DNA of 64,000 nt from Anisus vortex. Lineage: Eukaryota; Mollusca; Gastropoda; Planorbidae. The notes beneath the pieces were generated by a model, which saw only the letters and a list, made by a program, of their open reading frames with translations, was not told the DNA's origin and made no database searches. The stretch lies in NCBI GenBank assembly GCA_949126835.1, contig OX421503.1, positions 6,411,457 through 6,475,456 of the forward strand, in the 5' to 3' direction. Position numbers and translations under genes: made by a program. Positions 21,065-64,000 of this stretch are shown here, one piece after another. How positions within the stretch are numbered: position 1 is the first letter of the stretch; each line of letters begins with the position of its first letter.

Positions 21065-24000
21065 ATCACAAAGCAGTAGCCCTACCAATTGTTTGGCGTT
21101 GAAAAAAAACCTTCACAGCTAATAAACTAATTCAGAACATCTACTTTATAGTCCGGAATCTTAGCCCTTACACAGGAAGGACAACTGAAGCAAGCGATAT
21201 CTCACAGGTAAAATATTAGACAATAAATGTACGTGACTTTAGATTAACACCGGAAACTCGGATTTGACACTAAGTCTACTCTATAATGTTGTAAGCGTAT
21301 AGCATGATTGTAGAGTTTTTCAGATTGTTTCTATAATTGTATATATAGTTTATGTAAAATAGTTTAATTATGTCTTATTATTTTTATGCTTAGAAACTGT
21401 TCTGAAAATTTAATTAGTTATTTTATTTATAATGGTGTAAATATTATTTCCATACATCAATGTAGGTTTTTTTAGTCACTATAAATTTAAGTACGCATTT
21501 TCCTTAGTTTATATTTTTCCCCACACAGAAACTGAACTCTCCTTTTTACGAAATCAATATGACCCAGTTTTCTGCGCTAGATTGTATTAATTTGTATAAT
21601 TTATATGCGCCCCGATACATTTTTTCCTTCATACTTAAAACAGAAACACCCTGACAATAGCAAGAAATATTAGCATAGAAAATGTTGACATCAAACATCC
21701 TTCATTGTATGCATACGCAAGTAGGTTACTATTCAAAGTAGCGTACCGTACCATAACTAACTTTAATGCCACCGCGAATTAAACATTGTTGACTTTAGAT
21801 ATTTTTAGTCAACTCTAACTCTAAACATTATTAATAAACTCTAACCCTAAACAATGCCTGTCAAATCTGACTTTAGACATTGTCAATAAACTCTGAATCT
21901 AGATATTGTCTGTTAAATCTGTCTCTTGACAATGTTAATTCTGACTCTAGACATTGCCAGAAAACGCTGACTCAAGACATTGTTAGTCGATACTTACTAC
22001 ATGTACTAAAATCTACTCAATATTAAGGTAAGATATTTTAAGGTATAAAACATTTTAACAAAGGTAAATATTAAAAAATAATGCGTTTTGAAGATGTAAA
22101 ATGATTCTATTTTTTTTGGTATTTGTATTGCTAAAGCTATGTGGTCGCAGATGTCAGAGACAGACTTTTAAATCATTGTACTTTATTTATAAACGCGTAA
22201 CCAAGTCTTCACCAGCTGCAATGCATTCCATTTAGAACTATTGCAAGAGCTAAATTAAATTAGATTTTGAGGTTAGGAGATTTGCCGTATCTCCACCCAG
22301 CTCTGAAGGATCCAATGGTATAATTTAAGCGGCTGAGCATTGAGTTGGCCACACAATTCTCTTTTTCTCGCTTCCTTGGAATGGATACTTATATATCTTA
22401 CGCTAGTTAAAAATATCTTTCTACTACAGCAACATTGTCATTTATATATTTTTTTCTCTTTAAATGTACCGCAAGCTGCAAGTGCTGCATAAAGTCTTTC
22501 CAACGAGAGTGAGTTAATAGCTTGAAGAAATCCGTAATTACAACATTAACGTCCTAAATGCATTAAATGTATGTTGATTACACTTTTTTTCGAAAAAATA
22601 TTGTATTGGTTAAAAATTAAAAATTGTATTTGATAATAATGTTCTGTTTAAGCTGTCTTTGGTAGGTAGGCAAACAATGACAATAATGAAAGATACACAC
22701 AAGATCATGCTAAATATTGTATGTTGTTCTTTGTTTGTTTGTTCGGTTTGTATCTGTCTCCCAACAGCTTAACATCATATTTTTAGTATTTACCTTTGTA
22801 TTATAATTCATCATTATACTTGGATCAAGTCGATTTGGTATGATCGGCAAATTTATTTAAAAAAACGACGACATTTCGCACTGCTACAACTTAAAACAAA
22901 TTAATTATGGGTCTGTGCTTTTTGACAAATTGGATTAAATTATATACATGAAAAACACGGACTGTAATTGTAGTTACTAAATGTATATTAATGTAAAATA
23001 TGTAATTTTAAACTGACTTAAATAGTGTGTTTTCTAGTGCCAATTAATGCATTCCAAAAAAAAACAAAAAAAAACATTTCCATGTGTTCTGCATCTTTAT
23101 TATTTCTTGCACAGCTTAAAGTGAAATATTTGAAATTTATGTATAACTAGCATAGGTTCTCTGAACTCAAAATCTAATTTTCAAATACACTGTCAATTAT
23201 ACATTGTCCGCTACAAAGTTACTTAAACACGAATGAAATATTTCCTCTTCAAGCGCAAAGTTCGATGACGTGAAAGCAATGTCTGCCAACCAGCATCACA
23301 GAATAGGTATAGTAGTATTGACCAGAATGCGCAATCCCTATAAGCGCAGTCACTTAAGGGAAGGAATTCCAGTAGATGGGGATTTTTTTTATTTCTTATC
23401 CAATATGTACAATATTTGGACATTAATATTATACTAGTGACTAAACTTATGAAAACGAGGAGAACAATTTTAAAAAATGGTTTCCATGGAGATGGCGGCC
23501 ATTTTGTTTCTTAAATTTATATTTTTAACTTGAATTTAAAACGATATTACTTTTTATTTATCAATATAATTTATTTAAATTTTGGATAAATATACATAAG
23601 CATCATTTGTGCAAGGCTGACGGAGAGAATTTTTAATTTAACTAAACTTTAAATTTTTATGAATTTTTAGTTGTAAGTCTAGAGTCAGATTTGACTGACG
23701 AAAGTCTAGAGTCAGATTTGACTGACAAAAGTCTAGAGTCAGATTTGACTGACAAAGTTTTAAGTCAGAAATTACTTACAATGCCTAGAGTCATTGTTGA
23801 CTGGCATTGTTTTAGAATCAGATATCATTGTTCCGCGGTCGCATTTAAGTTTCTTAGGGCACGCTAGTTTGCATAAAAAAAACTATTTGCTTATACATAG
23901 AGAGATGTTTGATGTCAACAATGTGTATGCTAACATCTGTTAATATTATCAGGGTGCTTTAGCTTTAAGTGTGATGGAAAAAATGTATGGGGGCACGGAC

Positions 24001-24525
24001 ACATTATACACAATAATAAAGTCAAGTGCTGTGAACTAGGTGATATTGATTTTGTAAAAAAAAAAGTAAAGTTCGAATGGAATTAACTAAACTAAGGAAA
24101 GTGCTTACTAGAAATTTGGAAAGGCAATGAAAACATACTAATATAGTGTACACTACTGATATCTAAGATTAAAAATAAACAAACTAAAATTATCGATAGA
24201 CTTCCTACACAGAAATCTCTTAGACATAATTTAAATAAATAAATGTTTCTAAATTAATTATATATCAATAATACATACAATCAGACATGTATACAAACAT
24301 GATATACACATTTGCCATTAAAGAGTAGGTTTAATGTCAAATCATATTCCTCTTTGGTAATTGAAAGATACGTGCACTTTTTTTCTTATGTTTTACCTGT
24401 AAGATATCGACTCCTTCAGGTGTCCTCACTATGTAATAAGCTAGGATTCCTGACTACCGATCTAGATGTTCTGTTTTAGTTTATTCGCTGAGAACTTTTT
24501 GTAGGGCTACTTTTTTTATGCTTAG
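21065..24525. mobile_element. Long-inverted-repeat (foldback-type) element
   Basis: The left arm (about 21065-22040) is imperfectly inverted in the right arm (about 23640-24525). Matching pieces are AGTAGCCCTAC with GTAGGGCTACT at the outer ends, ACCTGTAAGATATCG with the inverse of CGATATCTCACAGGT, and GTTGACATCAAACAT with ATGTTTGATGTCAAC. Short tandem repeats of AGTCTAGAGTCAGATTTGACTGAC (three near-identical units at 23681-23760) lie in the right arm, with decayed relatives in the left (21780-22010). No transposase frame is visible; the centre holds duplicated block copy B. Target duplications were not found. Confidence 0.6.
22200..22910 (+). repeat. Duplicated block, copy B
   Basis: Aligns with 5280-5910, including the same decayed SINE body (CACCCAGCTCTGAAGG ... 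GAGTTGGCCACACAATTC) and the exon 4 position, where AG|CTGCAAGTGCTGCATAA would give a different short tail. Confidence 0.55.
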
Positions 24526-24831
24526 TTCTTTTGTTTTCACTGTAAAAGTTCTTAGGACTTAAATTTTCACTAAAAGTTTTAAATAAATGAAAACTAATAA
24601 TTTTATTTTATGGCCAAACTAGAAGAACGTCTTAAGGGGAGGAATCCATATGAAATTGATTGAAATGTCCGAAAATTGACATTTTTATATTTTCCTAAGT
24701 TGTAAACTTAAATATTCCTGGATCTAAAATATTCAGTTCGGAAATTTTAGTAACATTACGTTAAAGTAAAAAATTGCATTTTTAACGGGTATACATCAGC
24801 ATTTTTTATTTATTTTTTTTAAACATATTTA
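24526..24831. other. No gene seen
   Basis: AT-rich sequence without recognised elements. Confidence 0.45.
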
Positions 24832-26082
24832 CACTGCGGTTATATAAGTGTAGGGGCTGATTTGTATCGATGTCTCTGTGGCGTTGGGTCTTAGAATATT
24901 TATATTTATAGTCCGTTTCTCGCGTGGTTGACGTGGGTTTCCGATGTGTCTTAGAATATTTATATTTATAGTCTGTTTCTCGCGTGGTTGCTGGTAGTTT
25001 GAGTGATCTGCAAGACACGATACTCTATATTATTATAGGCAATACAAAACAAAGATTGACATAATGCCGGAATGAATTTTAAATGTAGTTTATATAGGCA
25101 TAAGTTGATAAATAGCAGAGAAAATCCACAATACGAATTTCAGAAGTAAAGTGTATCCCGTCGGTCCATAGGGCCGGTGAAGCAGCGTTTCACCAGTTTC
25201 CGTGTTCACGGCATAATAGAAGATTGTGTGGCCAGCACCATGCAGAGCCGCCTTAACTTTACCCCAACTAAGGTCAGGTACCCATCAGAGCTGGGTAGAC
25301 TCAGATCTCAAACTCTGCGAAAAAATCCTAGCCAGCACCAGGATTCGAACACAGGACCCTTGGATCGACAGTCGAACGCGATGCCGTTCGGCTAACGTGC
25401 CCCGTCAATTACGAATTTACAGTATATCAGTATAATTGGACCAGCCGAATACACGACAATCGTGGTCTGTGTTCTTGATTCCAATGGTATTTTTCGTTCT
25501 ATCCTATACTAAAGTGCCCTCTGATGGTGGTGGGGGAGGGGGGCAGCGATTAACCATGTGTCTTTTATGATGATTCACTGGTAGGGAAAATGAGGGGGGG
25601 GGTTAAAGGGAAGGGGGATCTTTGACACAGAGGAAGATTACATAATATGTGTCAATTGACCAGGGTAGCCACCTGCGTCAGTCGTGGTCTAACAGGTGAA
25701 CGTTTTCTACAAGACATGGCCGGTGACAAGGGAAGGTGGGGGGGGGAATTAATGGAGGGGTGGGGGCTGGGTAAGTTTTCAGTAGAGACATGAGGGAGGG
25801 GTAAATATATGCATCCTTAATTATACAAGGACAGATAACTATGTTAGTGTAATAATGTATATATCTATACATGCATGCGTTATAAAAGAGAAAGTAAAAG
25901 TAAATATCTACACATATAAACATTAATCATTAATCCAGGGTACAAATACAGTCATACATCATTCATTCATTGGTGGGCACCGTAATGAATCAGCATTAAC
26001 TGTAGTTTATAGGTTGGATCCATTGTTATTAAGGTGTCATGGCACCGACTGAGCGGTTGGCGCCTCTATCGAGTTTACGACA
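24832..26082 (+). repeat. Repeat family X, copy 1
   Basis: Shared with 31304-32248: GTGTAG.GGCTGATT, CGTTGGG, TTTCTCGCGTGGTTG, ATGCCGG.ATGAATTT, GGACAGATAACTA.GTT, and the end CACTGAGCGGTTGGCGC ... GAGTTTAC. This copy holds a local 60-bp tandem duplication (24885-25000) and a SINE insertion. Not assigned to a class. Confidence 0.65.
25160..25406 (-). repeat. tRNA-derived SINE (family 1), inserted in repeat X
   Basis: Read on minus it has the B box GGTTCGAATCC-like element (complement at about 25340), the body (CTCTGATGGGTACCTGACCTTAGTTGGGG) and the end GAAACGCTGCTTCACCGGCCC. The other copy of X lacks it, so the insertion postdates X amplification. Confidence 0.85.
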
Positions 26083-26095
26083 CCATTCTAAATAA

Positions 26096-26530
26096 TTGTT
26101 GAAACATATTTATTATCGATTTGATATGATAAACATTTGGCGCTACTACAACTATACATAGCAAGAAATGAAATGAATTGGTAAAATAAACATAGAGCCA
26201 CGATTATGAAATGAAATATAAATATTCTGGAAAGTGAACATTGACAAACTATTGTTAAACTTATTGATTGTTAAGCGTAATCTCGTTGCGTGTTGTTAAA
26301 CTACCTAAAACAAATCGGCGAAAATTAAAACTGACACTTACTAAAGTCATTGTTCTAAGTCTTTTTACATAAATCTTTCGAGCAAGCACAATACATAAAG
26401 TAATGTTAAATGTATTGTGTATTTAAATAACAAAATACAACAAAAAACACCATCTCCCTAAGAAAAAGAAAACCCATTGCAATAGATTGGCAACTATCCC
26501 CGGAGGATGACAAAGGCAACTACGAATGAG
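26096..26530 (+). repeat. Duplicated block, copy C
   Basis: Aligns with 5764-6240. Near 26450-26525 it reads K-T-P-S-P-K-K-K-K then P-E-D-D-K-G-N, matched in copy A by P-P-E-D-E-K-G-N. A shared reading frame suggests part of a LINE ORF1. Confidence 0.55.
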
Positions 26531-26829
26531 CTAAATTGGAATATATGATTTTTTATTTTAAACTGTCAACTATTTGACCTATGTGTACTTTGTCTTTTAA
26601 AACTTAATCATTTTAAAATATGTCATTCTTACATGGTATTATAAATTATATGTCGATTTATTGTAATAAACCCTACACGTTTCTACAATTACTATTCTTG
26701 CCTCATTTGTATATCAATATTTGCTTCTCCTGAAGGCCTAGTCTGCCTTACACCTACCAGAATTTTAACTGATAAAATATAAAGTGTATCTTGCAGTCCA
26801 ATTTGGGATATGGGTCTTGTGAGGCAGCG

Positions 26830-27090
26830 TTCGACAAGCTTTCGTGGGCCACAACATACAAGTATTGTGATTAGGTGAGCACAACATACAATTGAGTATC
26901 GGATTTGGTGGGCCACAACAGACAATTTGGATTTGGTGGGCCACAACATACAATAGAGTGTTGGTATTTGGTTGGCCACAACATACAATTTAGTATCGGA
27001 TTTGGTGGGCCACAACATACAATAGATTATTGGGATTTGGTTTTCCACAACATACAATTTAGTATTGGTATTTGGTGGGCCACAACAAAT
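26830..27090. repeat. Minisatellite, unit about 33 bp
   Basis: About seven units of GGTGGGCCACAACATACAAT plus a variable TTAGTATCGGATTT part. The chance open frames on both strands come from this array. Confidence 0.85.
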
Positions 27091-27375
27091 TACACAAGGA
27101 CAAAAACACTCTTACTTATCCATTATGCGAGAACACTCTTACTTATCCATTATGCGAGAACAAATGCATAAAAGTATTCTTTCTTTTTGAGTGGCATCAG
27201 GGGCACGGAATGGGTTGCCTGAACAAATCAGGAAACCAATAACCTAACATCATTTAAAGACATAAATCAAAATCCAAGACTTTACTCAGACCACGGGTGA
27301 ACGTAAGACGCAATAATCATCTTTAGAGAAGGAGCGTCTGTAACGCATATGGTAAGATAAGGTGTAGAAGTAGTT
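27091..27375 (+). repeat. I-clade-like LINE 3' tail
   Basis: ATTATGCGAGAACA is doubled at the start, then GGGTTGCCTGAACAAATCAGG and the conserved CGTAAGACGCAATAATCATC end. Confidence 0.7.
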
Positions 27376-27651
27376 AACTGAACATGTGCCGCGTATACAC
27401 TTAAGCTTAGTGAAGATTATTGGGCCTAGGACGAAAACGACTTATGGCTTAGAAGAAAATTAAAAGATTATCCCATTAAAGCCTAGACTTAATGAATTAT
27501 CCCAAAGACTAATGGTTAACTGTGAGCATTGGATTTTTATAACAATTAATAGAACACATTTGAGTAAAGCAATAACACAAAGAATATACAATTGGAACAC
27601 ACTTAATAGATACATTGTTATATGTAAGTAAAGTATCACGTCAGACCAAAA
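27376..27651. other. No gene seen
   Basis: AT-rich; nothing recognised. Confidence 0.45.
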
Positions 27652-27885
27652 TGATCCATATGTATTTGAGAAGCAGCGTTCACGAGTTACTGTGGAGATA
27701 GGATTGCCAGTACAATGCCATTGCGCTTTTCCCTAACTAATTTCATATTCCCATTAGAGCTCGGTAGACTCAGGGACACCCCTTTCAGATCTGAGAACAA
27801 ACCCTTAGCCTTCAGACATATTCGAACCAAAGACCGTCGGTGCGCTAGTCGAACGCGCTGCCAGCTCGGCCACTGTTCAATGTTT
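27652..27885 (-). repeat. tRNA-derived SINE (family 1)
   Basis: The minus strand carries the usual order of tRNA-like head (GCGCGTTCGACTAGCGC region), GGTTCGAATATG and the body through AGCTCTAATGGGAATATG. Diverged. Confidence 0.8.
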
Positions 27886-28024
27886 AACACGAGTTACCTT
27901 TGGTAGTAAAGATTTAGGCTATATTGAAGGATTACGGCTAGTCTTATTGATTTTCTTAATTTCATGTAAGCTATATGTCTCTCTCCCTTTTTTTATATTA
28001 CTTCTTTATCATTATTTAATTGTG

Positions 28025-28200
28025 TACGCTACAAATGCTCCTTAAATCCAGAATATTATCGCGTCCTACGTTTATTTGTGGTTTAAGTCTAGTCTTGAAC
28101 GTCGATAAATTTGAAAAGTTGTAATTGGTGTTAAGCTGTTGTTGTTTTTTTTCCATTCTATGCCATGATGCCACTGGGGAAGAATGATAACGGGTATGTA
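28025..28200 (-). repeat. I-clade-like LINE 3' tail, minus
   Basis: Inverted form of the tail: GCGTCCTACGTTTATTTGTGG ... TGATGCCACTGGGGAAGAATG. Confidence 0.6.
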
Positions 28201-28239
28201 TTTCGTCTTATGATTATAAAAAAATACATAGGCCAACTC

Positions 28240-28475
28240 TAGGCACACACTAGGTCTACACTGGGCACTAGGATCACGCTAGATACCATAGGCCCACACA
28301 AGGCGCGCTCACAAAAGGCCCACCAAAGCTAGGCCCTACACTGGAAACAAAAGGCTCTACACTTGGCCCACATTAGGCCCGCCCACAATATGCCAGCCTA
28401 AGCTAGACCATACTCTGGAAAAAAAGGCCCTACACTAGGCCCACACTAGACCTACATTAGGCTTATTCACTATAG
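28240..28475. repeat. Degenerate short repeats (AGGCCCACACTAGGCC type)
   Basis: Many imperfect copies of a 12-20-bp unit built on TAGGCCCACACTAGG. No coding content. Confidence 0.6.
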
Positions 28476-28477
28476 GC

Positions 28478-28692
28478 CCACCTACACGAGGGTTTAGGTT
28501 TGAATCGTGGTAAAGGCTAGGGTTTGTTCCCGGGATTGTATTGTGTTCCTTCCTAAGTCTATCCAGCTCTGATTGGTAGGCCTACCTGACATTAGTTGGG
28601 GTTAACCTAAGTGCTGGCGACACACTCTCTTGGTATGCCGTTGCCACATAAACTAACTGGTGAACGCTGCTTCACCGGCCCTGTGATCAATG
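28478..28692 (+). repeat. tRNA-derived SINE (family 1)
   Basis: B box GGTTTGAATCG, then GTTCCCGGG, the body CCAGCTCTGATTGGTAGG, and the end CTGGTGAACGCTGCTTCACC. Confidence 0.8.
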
Positions 28693-29465
28693 TGGGTAGT
28701 TGTATGGCGGGCCGTCCGAGCTTTGGGAGGTTAATTTACCCATTTTAAATGTGTTCAAAGTTTACCATTTCCATTTCACATCAATAATACTTTTTTGTGT
28801 GCATGTATGTCTTCAATAAGAATGAGTCACAGTAATATGGTGCATGATAGTGTTCTTGTATTACAATAAACATTGTTTTTTTAAACTATTAGTATGCTCA
28901 ATGTTCTTGGCTGTACATCTAGTACTGTGTATCTAGCCTTCACTACTTGTCAAGACATAATCACAACACAAAAAAAAAAAACGGAAATTGTAATAGCTAC
29001 AGATTTAGTCCAACATAAATCATATATTTATATCAGTCAGCCGCATTCGGTAATGAATTAACAATTCTTTGAATAAAGATTTCAAAATGCACACCTTAAA
29101 GCGTGATAAAAAAACAAAAAAAATAACAACAACAAAATGTTAAAAACATATTTTGTTGTTTGGGGTCACTGATCTATAAAACGGGTGGATATGGCCCAGA
29201 TGCCAATATACCGATAATATAAATTACTACCAAAATGAAATAAAAAAAACTTTCACTTATTTATAAAATTAGATTTTATCAACACTGACCTGTAAATACA
29301 TTTGAAGTGACTTAGACTTTAATTTTTTTGTATATATTTGTTCTAAGTATAAGGTATTTATTCATAGAACTGAATTATATTACAATATCAACTACATTAA
29401 AACAAATTGAGTATGCTGCTGATAATATACCCTTTTTTTTATTTCTTAAACGTTATGAAAGTGTG
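28693..29465. other. No gene seen
   Basis: AT-rich; no recognised element. Confidence 0.45.
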
Positions 29466-29690
29466 TGTGGGGGGGGGGGAGTGAAGGCAGGATGGTACGC
29501 GCATGTGGCAAGATCCGAAGGGGAGGCAGGCAGCAGAGATTATGGGAGGATGACATCAGGGAGTGGATCGGCCAGTCTTTTGCAGACTCCCAGAGGGCGG
29601 CGCAGGACCAAGACAAATGGCACACAATTATGCAACAGTCGAAAAATGGTGCCCAAACGAACATCACCTGGGTTATGAGATGATGATATA
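29466..29690 (+). pseudogene. RTE-like LINE remnant, C-terminal end
   Basis: Frameshifted readings give H-V-A-R-S-E-G-E-A-G, then L-W-E-D-D-I-R-E-W-I-G-Q-S-F-A-D-S-Q-R-A-A-Q-D and a stop near 29683. Same family as 885-1345. Confidence 0.65.
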
Positions 29691-30104
29691 GCGGAGGTCT
29701 TTAGGTGTCATTTATGCAGATGACATTGTTAAACTGTGAATGTGTAGGGGTTGACTTTTTGCAGCTTTTCAAGTATTTGTTTCTATCAACCGCACAATTC
29801 AACACTTAGTTTGATAATGTTGTAGGATGGACAGTAAAGACCACACTCGGGACTCTGTGGATCCCCGTGTGATGCAATCTGCGAGCCCCACTAAGTATTC
29901 TTTTGAATCTTTGGGGTATGCACATTTCCTCACGTGGTAATGATGACGTAATTGGGGATATTGAACACTGTTTTCCAATTTAGTAATAGTATATTTAGTT
30001 ATATCTATCTCATTTTCTATGTTATAGACGCTCCTCCTATAACGAGGACTATTGCATCTTGGTATAGTCTGACATTTTTTCAATTAGTAATTTAAATGAT
30101 GTTA
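29691..30104. other. No gene seen
   Basis: The minus-strand 94-codon frame here (29799-30083) has no recognisable features. Confidence 0.4.
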
Positions 30105-30330
30105 AGTTACTATATTTTCTTGTTATGTTCAGGCAACCCATTATATGCCTCGGATGCCACTGGAGAAGAAGTTATCGCATAATGGATTAGAAAAGTGTGG
30201 TTATTTTTTAGGCCATATATTTAACTGAGCATTGTAAAATAGTGTTTATTGTGTTGTATGTCTAAATTAGAGTTAAATGCTTTATGTAGTATTACTATCT
30301 AAATCTTTGTTATCTAGTTTGCTAAAACAC
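30105..30330 (-). repeat. I-clade-like LINE 3' tail, minus
   Basis: GTTCAGGCAACCCATTATATGCC ... ATGCCACTGGAGAAGAAG is the reverse of the tail at 7400-7440. The preceding decayed coding part follows. Confidence 0.6.
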
Positions 30331-30504
30331 ATATTATCCTAACTATTAAAGCAGCATCTTTATTAAAAGTAAATAATTTATACAATAAAGCGACATTTAG
30401 AATTGAGTTCGACAAAATACTTTATGTAGAGTGCTGGTTCGCAGACTCTAGTTACTTCTATTAGACTCCGATGTGACTGAGAGCTGATATTATTAATTCC
30501 TTTT

Positions 30505-30830
30505 AGCCCTGAATATGTACTTGGTCATGCATTTGAGCACGTTTAAATGCTCCGTAGAGAACAGTGGAAAGTGGGCCAACCGTCTCATCTTTTTGAAAGC
30601 TGACGAGACGGCGGTCACTTCCGAAGGATATGATCCACTTTCTCCTCCTCCTCCTTCCCACAATGGCGACACCGCGAGTCGAAGTTAGGCCGGAAACTGG
30701 CAAAGTATGCCCCTTGCCCCAATAGAGCAGAGGCCAGTGCGGAATTGCGTTATGAGGGATTGTTCCAACATGGGTCGGCATGGTTAGAGCGTGGCAGCTG
30801 CAGCAAGACCGCTTGGCCTTTATCAAACGT
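30505..30830 (-). pseudogene. LINE remnant with C-terminal zinc motif
   Basis: The minus strand reads C-R-H-C-G-K-E-E-E-K-V-D-H-I-L-R-K near 30615-30665, the C-x2-C-x8-H type motif found at the end of several non-LTR ORFs. It ends about 120 bp before the first M13 exon. Confidence 0.5.
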
Positions 30831-30951
30831 GTCTATACTTTCATTCCACTTCTACAAAACTGCATGCCATTATTAGTTCATGTTTCCAGAGGTCCTCGCT
30901 CCTTCGCAATAAATCTCTAGATTTAAGTTGTTCTCTTTGTTCTAATTTCAG

Positions 30952-63382
<32,431 letters not shown>

Positions 63383-63702
63383 GTAGAAAAATAATATTGA
63401 TTAAATCTTAAGTTTACTAATGCCCCCCCCCCCACACTTTCAGATCGAGATGAAATTCGACATATAGATGTGAAGTCCATGACAACACAAATTTTCAACG
63501 CCGCGTCCCGCCCAAAAAATTAAAACAAAAGTTTAAATGTATTTTATATTTTTTTTATTTCTTACATTTATTGGTGCACATTATAAATATAACATTTTAA
63601 TTGTAAAAGTTTTAAAAAATAACGTATTTGTATAAGGTTCAAGTTATGGTCTAAATATATGACATTTCTTTGTGTACCTATTTTTAACCCGTGTATATTA
63701 AC
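63383..63702 (+). other. Intron following the last M13 exon in the window
   Basis: AT-rich with a C-run at 63423-63433; nothing else seen. The intron continues past the SINE to the window end. Confidence 0.5.
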
Positions 63703-63952
63703 TGGGGGTCATTGTGGCAGGGTGGCACAGCGGCAGCGCGTTCGGCTGGGTGACCAAAGGTTCCTAGGTTCGAATCCTGGCGGAGGCTAGAATTCTCTCC
63801 CGTGACTGGAGGGTGTTCCTGAGTCCACCCAGCTCTAATAAGTACCTGACCTTGGTTGGGGTAAAGTAAAGGCGGCTGTGCATAGTGTTGGGCACACAAT
63901 TACCTAGTATGCCGTGGTCACAGAAACTGGTGACCGCTACTTCAATTTGATC
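63703..63952 (+). repeat. tRNA-derived SINE (family 1), best-preserved copy
   Basis: A-box region TGGCACAGCGGCAGCGCG, B box GGTTCGAATCC at about 63769, then CTGGAGGGTGTTCCTGAGTC, GTACCTGACCTTGGTTGGGG, CACACAATTACCTAGTATGC and the end ACTGGTGACCGCTACTTCAA. Confidence 0.9.
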
Positions 63953-64000
63953 AGAAGGGATACTACTATATTAACTGTGATTTTGTTTTCTTTTCTTTTT

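Noticed and set aside
30791..30951. Upstream extension of the first M13 exon to an ATG at 30791
   Set aside because: A good acceptor ends at 30951 and the upstream reading overlaps a minus-strand LINE remnant; it is probably intron.
63715..63790. Functional tRNA gene
   Set aside because: A and B boxes are present but there is no foldable cloverleaf or anticodon arm that I can see, and the same unit recurs as a dispersed SINE.

Overview
The window is 64 kb of AT-rich, intron-rich, transposon-dense animal DNA. The mix of non-LTR tails, tRNA-derived SINEs, hAT and P-type DNA transposons and gypsy-like LTR elements fits a mollusc, most likely a gastropod and perhaps a freshwater pulmonate of the Biomphalaria/Bulinus kind. 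The species is inference; nothing in the sequence proves it. No bacterial-style genes, rRNA, ordinary tRNA genes or CRISPR arrays are visible.

Two host genes can be read, both on the plus strand. At the left edge (326-5556) a four-exon gene encodes a 64-residue secreted peptide precursor: signal peptide, short spacer, a Lys-Arg site formed across a splice junction, then an 18-residue peptide ending in Gly directly before the stop. This is the layout of an amidated neuropeptide or peptide hormone. Its exons 2 and 3 lie in a tandem duplication in which the introns still align but the exons do not. From 30952 to beyond the right edge lie seven consecutive exons (347 codons) of a type II membrane M13 metallopeptidase (neprilysin/ECE-like). 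The window holds the transmembrane segment and the first part of the N-terminal domain; the zinc-binding part lies outside. Four of its intron edges abut minisatellites, and two of these repeat the exon end together with its splice donor.

Most of the rest is mobile DNA. Two related gypsy-type LTR elements are present: element 1 (12676-19734, minus strand, LTRs identical as read, 5-bp target duplication) and element 2 (49665-61013, plus strand, older, with stops and frameshifts). Element 2 has integrase upstream of reverse transcriptase, the copia-like order known from the Gmr1 group of Ty3/gypsy. Both carry a SCAN-like Gag region and a second capsid-like module between protease and integrase. 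Element 1 has lost the integrase core, RT and RNase H in a way that keeps one 971-codon frame open; element 2 has lost the protease centre. A CR1/L2-like LINE (54266-57815) sits inside the integrase of element 2.

DNA transposons with visible target duplications are: a P-type element with a THAP exon (3563-4697); a 2-kb hAT (7770-9772) with a second hAT nested in it (8868-9380); a hAT (33531-34185) containing a TA-site MITE; and a short hAT (37359-37556). There are also long inverted-repeat structures (21065-24525; 35250-37745), nine copies of one tRNA-derived SINE family, one SINE of a second family, many I-clade-like LINE tails and several minisatellites.
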